Shown here: positions 24,301 to 33,240 of the stretch, piece after piece
Numbering within the stretch: the first letter of the stretch is position 1
Layout of the letters: each line of letters begins with the position of its first letter
Assembly: GCF_963678635.1 (NCBI RefSeq)
Contig: NC_087063.1
Location: forward strand, 44,556,101 to 44,620,100
DNA length: 64,000 bases
Origin: Symsagittifera roscoffensis
Taxonomy: Eukaryota > Xenacoelomorpha > Acoela > Convolutidae
Direction: 5' to 3'
The notes under the pieces: model-generated
Seen by the model: only the letters and a program-made list of their open reading frames with translations
Told to the model about the DNA's origin: nothing
Databases searched by the model: none
Made by a program: the position numbers and the translations under genes

Positions 24301-27300
24301 TGAAGTTATGATTTTTTTCTAATAAAATTCATTCATGAATACAATTTTTACGGCAGGAAATTATATATTAAAGCTTATATTACGGCGTATATATATTTAA
24401 AAAAAATATGTTTCATTCGCCTGGCTTCAAGTGAGCTTTTTTTCTAATCAAAATTTTAAGAGAATGATTAGTCGTACTTATCGTGATATTTTCAAGTTTT
24501 TTGCCGAAATGAAATGTTTCGTTGTTCCAGTTGCACTCAAATTCGGGCAACTGGAACATCAAGTTGTTCCAGTTGCACTCAAATTCTGGTAGTTGCACTC
24601 AAATTCACTCAAATTCTGGCATACTCAAATTCTGGCACATAAAATCTTCGCACCGCCAAATTCTGGCGGTGCGAAGATCCGACTTTTCTGTTTTGTAAGT
24701 TCATTGGAATTCCATTTGGTAAAAAGATGGCAAATTGAGCTCCCGAATTACGAAACCGCAATTGGCGCAAAAAAAACGTTAATTAAGTTCTAGTTTCGAA
24801 CGTGGGTTTTTTATTTGTACATTTCACAGCGGAATCAAAACTTATCATTTATCCTGTTTTTACAAAGTTGACAAATTGACAAGATTAAATTGTTCTTGAT
24901 AATCAAAAAGTTTTAAGGCCATTTTCCAAAAAAAAAACACTTTTTTTTATTTTCCTCGCATCCATTGACAGTTTTCCAGCCGTCTGTTGGCTATGTTTGC
25001 TTTTTGCAGGTTCTGGAGCTGGAGTCAAAACTGGTGGAGAAAGAGATGGAGGTTGATAGTATGAGGCAAGAGATGGACGAATCCCAAGTAGTGGTTCTCA
25101 AGGCATCTCAGATCATCTCACAGTCTAATGTGTTGACTGACCTGAGAGAAAGTGAAATGCAAGCCAACGTGTAAGTGTCTGGGACAGCTACTGACAAGAA
25201 AATCAAGTTTCGGTTTCAAAATTTTTTTTGGCACAGAAATTTGTGGTAAACACTAGTTTTTGGCAGAAACTTAGTTGTTTTTGGCTATTATTAGTTCAGG
25301 CTTAACGCATAAGTGATTTCTGGATTTGTTGGTTGTTAACAATAAAGAAATCAATTAAAAAAGTCAAATGACTGCGTTGGTTTGTGTTCTAAAAGTTATG
25401 TAGCGGCTTCTCAATGGCAGTTAACAAAATGCCGCTTGATTCCGTCTTGTGTAAGGAAAATGTGGTTCACGGTGTCCATTCATCAGCAAAGCTGAGCTAT
25501 ACTCTTTTTTTTCTGTGTCTAGAAAACGCATCGCAGAGCTGGACGTTCAATTAAGCAATCTGAAACAAGAATTAAAGCAGCAGAAGGAAGAAGCTCTGTC
25601 AACAAAGAAGTCCCTGGAGGCAGAATTAAAGCGTCAAGAAGTTGAGTTGAAACAGCAGAAGAAGCAACACGAGAAGGATATGTCGCAACTGAAAGTGGAC
25701 AACGACAGCTTCTCACAGCAGATCCAACAGCTGCAGAAACAGAACTCAGATCTCATTTCATCCCTTAGTAGAGTAAGTTTACTGACGTACCTGGTTTTGC
25801 AGGAAGTTTCAAAAATTGATGAATTGTCGTTTTTGTCTCTCTAGTTTGAGTTTCAGTTAGGCGTGGGCCTCTAGCTTCATTAAGAGTAAAAGATCAAAAT
25901 TGTTAAGATTAATGAACGTAGTGAAGACTCTTATATAGGTCTTGCTGATTTTTTTTTCAGGAAATGTCTTAAAAGTCTCTTATAACTACAGAGTACATTC
26001 ATATATTTTAGTGCATTTATGGGATCAATTGAGCAATCCGCCATGTTTATAACCACTCGAAAATAGTTTGGATGATATGAAATCATAAAACAGATTCTCC
26101 AGCGAAAGTAAAACGCCAAAACTTACAATACCGAAGCTCAAAACTTACTATCAGGGTAAAAAAGAATCAATAAAACTGAGTCATATAAAGCGACTTTTTT
26201 CTGTCCTAAAAGGAAGAAAAATGTATTGCATACAATATTAAGGTGCTGCGGAGAGCAGTGTTTGGTAATCAGATACAAGGCTAGAGCATCAAACCTGGTA
26301 AGTCGCTTTCCTAATGAGGCAATGGTCGCCCAAACACAAAAATTGCTAACACTTTTTAAAAATTAAATCCGATTTTTTTTTCTCGATACTCATATAAAAT
26401 AAACTTCATTCGGTCAATTGATTGCGTGCTACGAGTCAATTGATTGCGTGCTAGCGTTTGCTGTCGTATTTTCGTAGCCTTCTACCTTTTTTGCTTGGGG
26501 GGGGGGGAGATCGCTCAATTGGTCATTACGGGGGGGAGGGGGAGATTGCTCAATTGATCCCATTTATGAATGCAGTTAGGTATATATGCACTTTTTGAAT
26601 TAATCGGCATTCATCTGCTGAAAGTAACATAAATAGCACTCTGCAAATACGAACGTGGAAATGACGCAAAAACATGAACAATTTCTAGTTTCGAAAGTGG
26701 AATTTAATTTTTAGATTTCTAGCGGAATAAAAACTTTTCCTATTGATCCAGTTTTCTCTACCTATTGATCCAGTTTTCTCTAGTTGGGTTCGTTATCAAA
26801 AAAGCGCCAATCATAAATTGTTCTAAAAATTCAACGAGCTTAAAAGGCATATATTTTTTTCTTTGAAATTCGAAAGTTTTTGTTTAATTGCGTTCGGTAC
26901 CCTTTTCCAATTTTGGCTATGTTTTAAACTTGTATAAAGCATAAGAATATTTTCCTATTTTGAAAATAGCTGGTTTTATTTCTAATTGTACTGTATCGCT
27001 GATTGGATGGTAGTTTTTTTCCGGCGAAAAGTCTTTAATTAACTTCAATCAAGTCGTCTTGTTTAGGTGAGCTCGACTTCAAGCAAAGGTTCCTCCAAGG
27101 CATCTATTGCAGAGACTAAGGGGCAGCCGTTGCTTAATGATTCGTCTATGTTACCGGCCAGTGCGGCTACTGAAGTGATGAGTCCGACCTACTCTGCTCT
27201 CCTCTCAAGACCTGGAAGGGACTTGGAATCAACCGGAATCGGACTGGGCTTAAAGGCAATCTCCAGCAAAAGGTAATTAATATTTTCAAAAGGCCGGTTC

Positions 27301-30300
27301 TCTGAATAATTAACAAGAACGAACTTGCAATAGCTTGCATTTCAGGAATATTTTATGGGCTATTATTTTAATTGACGCGAAATGCAAGAATGATAAAGAA
27401 AGAACTTCTTTATCCAGTCAATGATTGAAACGAAATAATATATAATTTTGTTTCAAGTGGTTAGCTTATGCATTAGTTTTACACTATAAATGAAAATTTA
27501 AAAAAATTGGATCGATTTTGATGTTACCTTTGCAATAAGCAGGGGTATTGCAATTTTGGCTTAGTTGCCAAGCCGTAAAATATTTTCTTGCTGTACGCAA
27601 TTTACATTGTAGTTGCTTTTTTTAGTGTTTTGATTTACTTCTGCTGTTTGTAATTTTATTTACGATGATTTCGTATATTTTCTTTTTGTTTGTTTTTTCG
27701 CTTTAGTCGGCCCATATGGTTTAGGCTTATTTTTTATCGGCTTAGTGCCTATATTGCCTATTTTTACTAGCGAAAAAATCTTGTATGTGCTTGAGTGTGT
27801 TTTTTGGTGAGGTGGACTTGATAATTTTTTTATTAATCTATTTTTTTTCGCTTTTTAAAATTTTATTCGGCGTAATAGGTTTCGGCTCATATTATATCGA
27901 CTTTGTGGCCTCATATTGTTTCATTCAACGCGCAAAAAAGTTGTTTGTGTCGTTAGAGTGTGTTTGTTTTTTTGTTGTTCAAGTGTGATTTGCTCGAGGT
28001 TAAAAAGTTTTGCTCGAGGCTTAAAGAATTGGGATTTGCTCGAGGCTAAAATACAATTTGATTATGAAGTCAGATTGAAGGCTGACCTCCAAGTTTAACT
28101 GTGCTACAATTATTATTAGCTATTAGAGATTATATTAGCTATTTTTACACTCATTCTTTCATTTTTTGAACTATTCTAGAAAATTATATCAGCAAATTTG
28201 GACAAAAATTTTTCACCTAAATTGACTTTGTTTTCATTTTTTCCCTAATTCAATGTGATTGGGACATTCTGTGCTACTTGCACAGCAACATGTTAATCTT
28301 TGTTTCAATATGCAATTGAAATAAAACCATGTTGACATGTTTTAGCGGAAAAGACTCAGAGTCTGAAACAGACGAGCCCCCTGTGAAGTTACTCAAGGGT
28401 AATGGGAAAAAAGTTGGGAAGCGAGTGGCAGCTATGAAGAAGATGTTTGAACCGACCGAGGACAAGCCGAAACGCATGAGGTATCCAGGAAGTCATTTTC
28501 TGATTGAAATAATTGCGGACGTTCGTATATTGCAATGAATGCTGTCTGAATTGTGTTTTTATGTGTCAATAGACGTAGTGAAGACAGTAGTAGTAGGCCG
28601 AGTTAATTTTAAAAGATCATTTTTCAGGAAAAAGTTTATTCATGCTGAAGTTTGAGTTTTCAAAGTCAAATTGAAGTTCATTAGCTAAAAGGATGGCAAA
28701 TTACGCTTTCTAATTACGAAAGTGCAAATAGTTTCGATTACTTGAAGTTTCGAAAATGGATTTTAAGTTTTAAGTTTCCCAGCGGAATAAAAGTATACCT
28801 ATTGATTCATTCCCAAATGGCTTAATTTCATGAAACAGGTCAATCATTGAAGGTTCTAGAAATTCGAAAAGCCTTTACTAGATATATATGTTTCTCCAAA
28901 ATTCGAAAGTTGTAAAAAGTTTGAAAGTAAGTCAAACGTCTTTTTTTCTGTTTCCGTTATTCTTTGTCACTTTTTGAACTGTCTGTTGGCTTTGCTTAAT
29001 CATGGGTAAAGAAATAACCCTCCGAATGTGGCTAACTACTCATTAAATTTAAAAATTTAAGTTGTTCCAAAGAAAAGAAATCTCATTTTTGATGACTTGA
29101 GGCTTTTTTTCCAAATTCTACCATAAAATCACATTCAACAGCTTTTTTTTGAAAATAAAACCGCTTATTTTGTATTACAAAAATCTAAATATTAGTACTT
29201 ACAAACGTTAATTTGAGTTACACAGATATAATTTCAAGTTTCAGCAGTATACTTGTTCCGACCATTGGAAATGGGGAGGAACTTGGTTTTCGGGTGTGTT
29301 TTTTTTGTTATCCACGCAAAATCACGGGCCAAAAAAAAATCATCGGAATGGATTGAGTGCTATCATTTGAAAGATCTTTAGTTGGGATTCAAATTTTCCA
29401 AAAGTTGTACGAGTGTCGGGAAAAACTGGTCGAAAATTTTGGAGTTTTAATTCCATTTCGACCGAGTAAAGTGATGGATTAACAATAGTTTGTTTGAAAA
29501 TTTTATTTCTATTTAAGCTTTGAGGCTAAGAGCAATTATTTTTACAAAAAAATCGTTTTGGAAATTTCATTTAGCGCTTCCTTGGCAATAAACGTTTTCA
29601 AAAAAAACTGATAGCTGGTTGCTGTGCAAGTAGCGCAGAATAATCCGACCACATTGTCAGATTTTTTGCTTAAGTTAGGTTCTCGTTTGTACGTCTTGCG
29701 ATGATACATTCATAGGTACGCGTGGAAACTTAGTAAACTAGGCATAAACGAATCCAATAGTCTTTAAAAAATAAATATGAAACTTGAAAAATGTTAATGT
29801 TTAAATATTTAAGAATTTTTTTTGCCACGGAAGAGCTTAAGCTTCGAAAACTAGTTTTGCTTTACTCGCTTGAAATAGACAAAAAATCAAAAAAACTCAA
29901 ACCGGTTTTTCTCGACACTAGGAATTTTTTGTGCAATTTTTTTATGTCGTTCAAATCACGACTAGACGGGCTTAAATATGATATATCACTCAACACTGTT
30001 GATGAATTTTTGTGGTACCTGATTTTGCGTGGAAAACAAAAAATTTAAAAAAAAACTAGAACACCCGAATACAAGAAAAAATTTTGTTTTTGAAGCTAAA
30101 TGTGGTCGATTATGCCTAGGTTAATCAGTCAATAACTTTCTACGCGTTTGTATAATTCTCTAATTACACCACGCACTAAAAACTACTATAATTTGAAAAA
30201 AAAAGAACTTTATAAGTTTCTTATGAATGTGGTGGAAACATTTTGTGATATTTGCACAGCAAATGGCTATACTTGTTCAAATTGTTGTTCATTTTAATTG

Positions 30301-31304
30301 TTTCTTTAAAGTTTTAAATTTTCATATATTTTTTTGGCTAGTTTTCACTCTAAAATAAATTGAAATTATGGAAGTTCGAATTAATTTGAAGTGTTTATGT
30401 AAATGGACATCACTGAGGGCGATATTAGATCAAAAAATGCCAGATACTTTTTCTTAGTCCAATGTTTGTCTTAAATCAACTTCAGCAAATGTAGAGACCT
30501 TTTTCCTCGTTTAAAAGAAGGTGAAAAATGTTTAAGCACTTCAAGAAGGGGAGGCAGAGTTGCCAAGAGGACTTCCAGTGGCATGTCAACAACACGAACA
30601 CGAAGAGCAGCGGCGAAGGCCAAGAAGGCTTTGGCAAATGTGCCCGAAGACAGTATTTTAGACCAGAATGAGGAGAGTTGGGAAGGTGATCTGAAAGAAG
30701 ATGAAGATACGGAGTCCATTAGTGCTAAGAAAAGTAGAGTCAGTTCGGGAACCTGTACCACTGATTCATTGGACGAGACTAAATTTGATTCGACGATTCT
30801 GCAGACATCTAGGATAACGAGGTCGGCTAAGAAGTTACTGGACACCTCCAGTGTGTCTTCAGTTGCAGTATCATCAGCGGAATCCTCAATGGCATCCGGG
30901 AGGTCAGGTGGAAGAAAAAGACCCGTCAGTCGAAGTGTGTATAGTTTGTTGCGAATTCTTTAGAATAAGAATTATAGCATTTCAACTTGAAATTTTAAAA
31001 AAAGTGATAGGTTAAGAGCAAACTGAGAAAATCCTCATTTTTTGTTTGTTCTCTTCGACAACAGAAAATATAGTAGGTTCATTTTCAGGTCAAGATATAT
31101 AAAAATGGAGTGTTATTATTCATATATTGCTTAACTGCTCTAGATACAGCAGCAAAGAAGAGTCTCTACAATGTAGTGCCATCCGATTCCTTTGACATGT
31201 CAATAGATGACCAGGCGCAACTCAATGAAATGGTGGAACAAGTCATGCCACCTCGTGGACGCAAAGGCAGACCGACCAGAGCCACTCGGGCTTCAAAAAA
31301 GTGA
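9362..31304 (+). CDS. Kinesin-6 family motor protein, KIF20A/KIF20B-like (MKLP2/MPP1 type)
   Basis: My 17-exon model is 9362-9649, 9883-10192, 10490-10683, 10935-11254, 11643-11947, 15067-15417, 15803-15943, 17866-18081, 18840-19138, 21614-21751, 21980-22600, 25010-25170, 25523-25772, 27067-27272, 28346-28480, 30486-30934 and 31144-31304. Phases agree throughout and give about 1514 residues. KIF20A is near 890 and KIF20B near 1820. The order is: acidic N-terminus (1-96); motor starting VYLRIRPL; P-loop GVTNSGKT (about 182-189); GILPR; a long kinesin-6 loop-6 insert; switch I NQRSSRSH; switch II DLAGAE; acidic linker; coiled coil; basic tail. The family moves on spindle-midzone microtubules and serves cytokinesis. 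I cannot separate KIF20A from KIF20B orthology. The weakest junction is 18081/18840, where the donor A|GTTAAC and acceptor GGCAG|TG were chosen to keep phase. If that donor is not used, the frame stops at 18086. The donors at 19138 (inside a duplication) and 30934 are also provisional. Confidence 0.88.
11581..11630 (+). pseudogene. Intronic copy of the kinesin switch-II coding segment
   Basis: These 50 bases match 11885-11934, inside the next exon, at 46 of 50 positions. Read in the same frame they encode FSFCDLAGAEKQSK where the exon has FSFCDLAGAERQSK. The copy lies just upstream of the acceptor at 11641-11642, so it looks like a short local duplication and not an independent exon. It has no donor of its own and is followed by TTTATTTTTTAG. 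Confidence 0.9.
13295..14881 (+). mobile_element. Helitron/Helentron-like non-autonomous element, copy B
   Basis: It begins in a TCTATCTATACTATCTACC microsatellite-like leader. A T/C-only stretch (about 13560-13865) is followed by about six units of roughly 160 bp (13870-14820), each with 'GACTGCTCAAAT', 'TTCGAGATATGACG' and 'AACCCTGTAGTTGGGTGCTGTC'-type segments. The 3' end is TTTTTCATGAGTTGTG, then hairpin GCACCGGAGGTGC (14857-14869), and CTAG at 14878-14881, the same as copies C and D. Confidence 0.8.
13560..13865 (+). repeat. Polypyrimidine tract (about 300 bp of T/C-rich sequence)
   Basis: Nearly all bases on the + strand are T or C, in a loose TTTTTCTAT or TTTTTTCGATC rhythm. It is part of the copy-B element and the strongest strand asymmetry in the window. 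Confidence 0.85.
16225..16295 (+). repeat. tRNA-like sequence (probable SINE head remnant)
   Basis: TTGCCGTGGTATAATAGTGC is followed by a hairpin and GCGATTCGACCCCC, then CCCACGCAA. The ends can pair imperfectly (TTGC.GTGG with CCACGCAA), and the A-box-like and B-box-like boxes are spaced as in tRNA genes. No clean cloverleaf forms, so I call it tRNA-derived and not a tRNA gene. Confidence 0.4.
16475..16790 (+). mobile_element. R1 5' segment and tRNA-like SINE copy
   Basis: 16475-16530 carries the R1 5' motif (GATGAACGTAGTTCAG...TATATAGGTCGCGATGA). From 16580 a tRNA-like head contains TCGAGGTAACGAATACACC and the B-box-like GGTTTGAATCTGACC. Then come 'TTTTGTCGGCTCATTTTTTG' repeats. Similar heads occur at 46740-46870. 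Confidence 0.5.
17280..17620 (+). repeat. R1 dispersed repeat copy (kinesin intron)
   Basis: Contains the R1 markers 'GAAAGGAAGGCAAACTCCAC', 'TATCGAACAGCAAA' and a 'GATTTCCCGGCG' segment, shared with 33440-33540, 52700-52815 and 61430-61540. Confidence 0.65.
18455..18640 (+). mobile_element. tRNA-derived SINE with hairpin tail, copy 1
   Basis: The head has AGTTAGCGTGGCTAAGTAG, then CGCAGAACGAATCCGAG (B-box-like). A body of about 60 bp follows, then the tail GAAGCGCAGCTTCGCCCCTG. The same order occurs at 20030-20215. It lies in the kinesin intron between 18082 and 18839. Confidence 0.65.
19105..19860 (+). repeat. Tandem segmental duplication including the end of a kinesin exon
   Basis: 19110-19484 and 19487-19860 are near-identical direct copies of about 375 bp. 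The left copy begins inside the coding exon (at the codons for KEVPIPRNE), so the right copy carries a duplicate of that exon's last codons and its GAG|GTGAAC donor. The right copy has an extra segment (CTTAATGTTCGCAACTTGCC) missing from the left. Shorter relatives of its 3' half lie at 20640-20830 and 32225-32380, so part of the unit is a dispersed repeat. Confidence 0.9.
20030..20215 (+). mobile_element. tRNA-derived SINE with hairpin tail, copy 2
   Basis: The best preserved head in the window: GTCTGAGTGGTTAGTGCG (A-box-like) and GCAGAATCGAATCCGAC (B-box-like), about 35 bp apart as in tRNA genes. The body ends in GGAAGCGCAGCTTCGCCTCT, whose AGCGCAGCTTCGC core can fold. Other tail copies are at 2812-2835, 33285-33305, 35483-35497 and 47072-47095. 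Confidence 0.7.
22160..22327 (+). repeat. Coding 42-bp tandem repeat (four 14-residue units)
   Basis: Within the kinesin stalk exon, four consecutive units read EIVLKDGQIEKMRL, EIELKDGEIESTKK, KMESKDEQIEYMQK and EIELKDRMIEKYKT. Each is two heptads long, so expansion keeps the coiled-coil register. Confidence 0.9.
23830..23864. repeat. Perfect 15-bp-stem hairpin, copy 1
   Basis: ATCTTCGCACCGCCA, loop AATTC, then TGGCGGTGCGAAGAT. It is the most GC-rich spot in its surroundings. Confidence 0.95.
24644..24678. repeat. Perfect 15-bp-stem hairpin, copy 2
   Basis: Identical to the hairpin at 23830-23864, in the second copy of the duplication. Confidence 0.95.
24830..25009 (+). repeat. R1 3' end supplying the acceptor of a kinesin exon
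   Basis: The R1 end motif (CCGTCTGTTGGCTATGTTTG) is directly followed by CTTTTTGCAG, and the coding exon starts at 25010 (VLELESKL). Other R1 copies end the same way without any exon behind them. Confidence 0.75.
26630..26940 (+). repeat. R1 dispersed repeat copy
   Basis: Contains 'CTAGTTTCGAAAGTGGAATT', 'CTATTGATCCAGTTTTCTC', 'AAAAAAGCGCCAATCATAA' and the ending 'CCAATTTTGGCTATGTTT'. It lies in the kinesin intron 25773-27066, which also has two G-rich runs at 26497-26545. Confidence 0.75.
27985..28060 (+). repeat. Short tandem repeat (TTGCTCGAGGCTAAA-like, three units)
   Basis: Three imperfect copies of TTTGCTCGAGG(C)TTAAA in the intron before the exon at 28346. Confidence 0.7.
28670..29000 (+). 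repeat. R1 dispersed repeat copy
   Basis: It has the R1 order ('GTTTCGAAAATGGATTTTAA', 'CTATTGATTCATT', 'AAATTCGAAAG') and ends ACTGTCTGTTGGCTTTGCTT. It lies in the kinesin intron 28481-30485. Confidence 0.7.
29240..29470 (-). repeat. R2 repeat, inverted partial copy
   Basis: The reverse complement carries the R2 block 'GATTTTGCGTGG', 'ACACCCGA', then 'AAGTTCCTCCCCATTTCCAA', matching 41640-41715. Confidence 0.6.
29595..30275 (+). mobile_element. R2 element with inverted ends (MITE-like)
   Basis: The left end (AGCTGGTTGCTGTGCAAGTA, about 29610) is repeated in inverted form at the right (near 30250, TTTGCACAGCAAATGGCTAT). The ends match over about 50 bp and enclose the R2 body. No transposase is visible, so this is a non-autonomous DNA-transposon-like copy. 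A lone inverted end also lies at about 28265-28295. Confidence 0.6.
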
Positions 31305-32734
31305 ATTCAGTGAAGCAGGAAGAGGGAGAGATGATATTCATGTCGGCTCATAGAGAAGAGGAGAGGAGAGATTGCGAATACTATAATGTACGCAGTTAAC
31401 AACGGAGGGAATTGAAAAGTGCAATGTTGTTTTTAATTATTGATTTAGATTACAATTAAAACTTGTCCGGAGAAATTTATTCGAGGTGAATTGGATGCGC
31501 TTTTAGAAATATCAGTTATAGGTCTGGCTAACAGTTCTACTTATACTTTGAAAACAATTAAATAGACGCTGTAGATATATATATACACACACAAGAGTTT
31601 TTAAAATTATTCTTTTAGCGCTCAGTTCACTATCTGATATTTAATTTCTGGGTTTATTTTTTTCAGCAATGAGTGTCCTATTGTAAATTGTGTGCTACTT
31701 TTTGTCCAAAGAATTGTTTTTTTTTAATTTGAAGTTTGCTTGATAGTGGTGGTTTTGCTTGTCATGAAATTTGCGAATTTTAACTTGAGTTGATAATCAA
31801 GTGTTTCTGAAGTTATCTATGAAGTGATGGAGATATAACATCGCGTAGAAAAATATGATATAGCCAATAACCGAATTGAACACAATAACCTTGTGTTCCA
31901 GAGAAGATTCGGTTACATAATTCGAACTTCATCAGTTTAACTTAAAATGCTAGATGAAAAACCCTGTCCATTGTTACCTAGCACCAGTGGAAAGCCAAAA
32001 ATTCTGGGACTCAGACAAATATTTGCGAAATTAAGATATGAATTCTGGGTTTGCCCACTTTTTAGAAGGTTTTGTCCTCGCTCAATATTCAATTGGCAGG
32101 CTGACTTTTAATTTTGCGAGCCACGTTTGTGTTAAACGAAGCTGGTAATCAGCAGGGTTATTACAACCCGGTAGTTGGATTTCTTAGTTTTTACACAACG
32201 AACTTCAGTGAGCGTAGGGAAATAGTACTACTAAACCTATGTTGCAAATATTGGTGCCACTTTTAGTGGCACCTCTACGGCTTTTTGAAAGTATATGCCC
32301 TGACATTCAAATAGTAATAAATAACACAGTTGATGCATTTTAAATTCATCAACTGAACAGAAAGAAAATATTTTCAAAAGAAATTTTTAAATTCAATACA
32401 TAACGCAATTTTTGAAACGCATAATTCATACATACAGTGGGTTTATGTTGTCCAATTTAACGCATGCGAAGTTAGTGTGGATGCCTTCAGTTTCTTAAGT
32501 TCCAAATTTTTAATTGCAAAATTGTGTCTATTTGTATTTTGTACCAATTTTGCTGCATCGCATTGGAAATTTATTAGCATATGTAGCTGCTTTATTTGTG
32601 ACTAGTGTTTGCAGATTGTTAAGTGTTCATGGCCGAAAGGGCGGGGCGTGGGACTCCAAATCTCGAGGTTTTAGGTTTGAATCCGATCCGTAGCTAAGTG
32701 TTACTAATTCCAGGCTTTTTTATTTTTAAGAGTA

Positions 32735-33240
32735 ATGAACTCAGTGAAGACTGTTTTATAGGTCTTGTTGATTTTTCTGTTTTTTTTCCAGGAAAAGTTT
32801 TAAAATTCTAATAACTACAGATGTGCATTCATGCACATCGATGCATTTATGAATGGACTTAGGTATATATGCACTTTTTGAGTTCAGTTGAAATTAATCT
32901 GCTGAAAGTGATGTAAATAGCGCTCTCCAAAAACAAACGAGGAATTGGCGCGAAAGAAGCGTCAACGGTTTCTAGTTTCAAAAGTGGAATTTCATTTTTA
33001 GATTTCTAGCGGAATGAAAACTTTACCTATTGATCATGTTTTCTCTAGTTGGGTTCATGTTAGCAAAAAAGCGACAAGAATAAATTGTTCTACAAATTCA
33101 AATAGCTTAAAGGTCATCTATTTTTTTGAAATTCGAAAATTGAGATTTTTTTAAAGAATGTCAGTGTTTTTCTTTACTTGCGTTTATTACTCTTTTCCAA
33201 TCTATCTTCGATTGGCAATGTTAATTTCTTTTTTTTTATA
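32735..33240 (+). repeat. R1 dispersed repeat copy (near full length)
   Basis: It has the 5' motif (AATGAACTCAGTGAAGACTG..TTTATAGGTC), the middle 'TAGATTTCTAGCGGAATGAA' and 'TTGATCATGTTTTCTCTAG', and the end 'TCTTTTCCAATCTATC..ATTGGCAATGTT'. A second copy follows at about 33320-33680. Confidence 0.75.

Larger units (their letters stand above)
22941..24829 (+). repeat. Tandem duplication of about 1 kb with embedded hairpins
   Basis: Copy 1 (about 22941-24012) and copy 2 (about 24013-24829) run in the same order: 'TTTGCACAAT..GAATAATTT', 'CTCGGCTTGTTTCATTTAC', ..., 'CTAGTTTCGAACGTGGGTTT'. Copy 1 is longer because an inner block of about 240 bp (from TCTAATCAAAA) is itself doubled. Each copy has tandem 'GCACTCAAATTCTGGCAGTT' units and the foldback listed separately. 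It lies in a kinesin intron and has no plausible gene. Confidence 0.9.
18840..25772 (+). other. Coiled-coil stalk exons of the KIF20-like gene
   Basis: Exons 18840-19138, 21614-21751, 21980-22600, 25010-25170 and 25523-25772 encode heptad-rich, highly charged sequence. Parts recall the vertebrate KIF20A stalk: DEKIKSLTADLE and 'YEQCKAELELLKAE' resemble DEKIEELEALLQ and QCKAELNS. The middle exon holds four 14-residue repeats. The last two exons form a Gln/Lys-rich coil (LKQELKQQKEEAL, LKQQKKQHEKDM). This is the expected dimerisation region. Confidence 0.82.
27067..31304 (+). other. C-terminal tail exons of the KIF20-like gene
   Basis: Exons 27067-27272, 28346-28480, 30486-30934 and 31144-31304 encode a Ser-rich, then basic, probably disordered tail. 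It has 'SETDEPPVKLLKGNGKK', Arg/Ser-rich 'STSRRGGRVAKRTSSG', an alanine-lysine patch (RRAAAKAKKALA), and a basic end with GRKGRPTRATRASKK before TGA at 31302-31304. Such tails in KIF20 proteins bind microtubules or midzone partners and carry nuclear-localisation-like basic clusters. Here this is inference from composition. Confidence 0.75.

Noticed and set aside
26497-26545. G-runs considered as a G-quadruplex regulatory site
   Set aside because: Two G-rich runs in intronic repeat sequence, with nothing tying them to a function. The homopolymer may also be a sequencing artefact.
30471-30845. 124-codon open frame on the - strand
   Set aside because: Antisense shadow of the kinesin tail exon 30486-30934, which has matching splice phases on the + strand.
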